Under the pieces are notes generated by a model. It saw only the letters and a program-made list of their open reading frames with translations, was not told the DNA's origin and made no database searches. A stretch of DNA of 64,000 bases from Gavia stellata (lineage: Eukaryota > Chordata > Aves > Gaviiformes > Gaviidae), in contig NC_082598.1 in the NCBI RefSeq assembly GCF_030936135.1, forward strand, positions 11,102,687 to 11,166,686. The letters are read 5' to 3'. The first letter of the stretch is position 1. Every line of letters starts with the position of its first letter. A program made the translations under genes and the position numbers. Positions 63,412 to 64,000 of this stretch are shown piece by piece.

Positions 63412-63456
63412 CTTTTTTTTTTTTTTTTTCCCCTCATCTAAACCCCTCATCTAAAA
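63412..63456. repeat. Poly-T tract followed by a 13-bp tandem duplication
   Basis: A T run of about 18 bases is followed by two adjacent copies of CCCCTCATCTAAA (63430-63442 and 63443-63455). The strand is strongly pyrimidine-biased over some 60 bp. Confidence 0.85.
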
Positions 63457-64000
63457 CATTTCCCCTACCCCTGAAACTGCAGGTGTTCAAATGCAGGTAT
63501 TACAAACATTAATTTGCTTCCTTGCACTGAATCCTAATCTCTGAGAGGAACTCACTGCATCTTGTGGTAGCCTATGTGTAATGCAGAGATATATGCATTT
63601 GTCTGGGATATTCAGAACAGAAGTAATTGTATTTTCCTGCCTTTGTACTGACAAGTGCTTGGGAGGTACAGAGATTTTCAGTCCTTGTTTAGTTCGCATT
63701 CAGCACAATCTACATGTTTTCCATTTAGCATTATTTATGTAATACACCCACAAAGGCAGATATATCCTAGCTGTCTGCTTCCCCACACCACAAAAGCTAC
63801 TGATTAATAAAAAAGAAGGCTACCTTCTCTTCTTAAGGGACTTTATGCTCTAGATTTCAAACAGGATGAAAAAAGTAACAAACACACCTCCACAAAACAA
63901 AGAGAGAGATACAAGACTCGCCACAACCCCCTTCTGTCTCAGGAGCTAAAACATGAAAAACACTCTTTCTTCCCTAACCCCAAACGCCACATCAGCCAAA

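Larger units (their letters stand above)
59967..64000. other. AT-rich intergenic region, no gene recognised
   Basis: No coding exon seen. 60575-60800 and 61000-61160 look like unique AT-rich sequence with homeodomain/POU-type words, including ATGCAAAT at 61083-61090 (octamer motif), so conserved regulatory DNA is possible but unproven. Poly-T and a short tandem repeat near 63.4 kb are listed separately. Confidence 0.4.

Noticed and set aside
1-64000. CRISPR arrays, bacterial operons, rRNA and tRNA genes
   Set aside because: No regularly spaced repeats, no tRNA A/B-box pairs with cloverleaf potential noticed, no rRNA sequence; the window is vertebrate nuclear DNA.

Overview
This is a vertebrate nuclear window, almost certainly from a bird. 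Genes are split by GT-AG introns and intergenic DNA is AT-rich. The dominant repeats are CR1 LINE fragments of several ages, with CR1-type 3' ends and reverse-transcriptase C-terminal frames. No SINE or L1 sequence is evident. The encoded LRPAP1 protein looks strongly avian.

Layout. Positions 1-7.9 kb hold the last four coding exons and 3' UTR of a plus-strand docking-protein gene. Its tyrosine-motif tail and its position suggest DOK7. From 7.9 to 18.4 kb lies a convergent intergenic stretch with two exon-like islands (11162-11229, 13795-13846) that could be alternative 3' exons or parts of a non-coding transcript. From 18.4 to 30.8 kb is the complete minus-strand LRPAP1 gene: eight coding exons, 351 residues, signal peptide and C-terminal HNEL. 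It starts in a CpG-rich promoter with YY1-like and ZNF143/THAP11-like sites. The DOK7-LRPAP1 convergent pair matches the human 4p16.3 order.

From 35.3 to 36.4 kb, minus strand, is a complete three-exon CC chemokine gene of 103 codons with a TATA box and poly(A) signal. Its promoter and 5' leader occur a second time at 36991-37221, separated from the first copy by a CR1 insertion. The chemokine body is absent from the second copy. This broken tandem duplication is the most distinctive structure in the window.

From 38.5 to 64 kb I find no convincing gene. It is AT-rich intergenic DNA with recent and ancient CR1 fragments, a probable solo LTR of an endogenous retrovirus (about 58.7-59.97 kb), a 16-bp perfect palindrome with paired CCAAT boxes, and blocks that could be conserved regulatory DNA.

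Functionally, LRPAP1 is an ER chaperone for LDL-receptor-family proteins, the docking protein is a cytoplasmic tyrosine-kinase adaptor, and the chemokine is secreted. They are neighbours, not a pathway.
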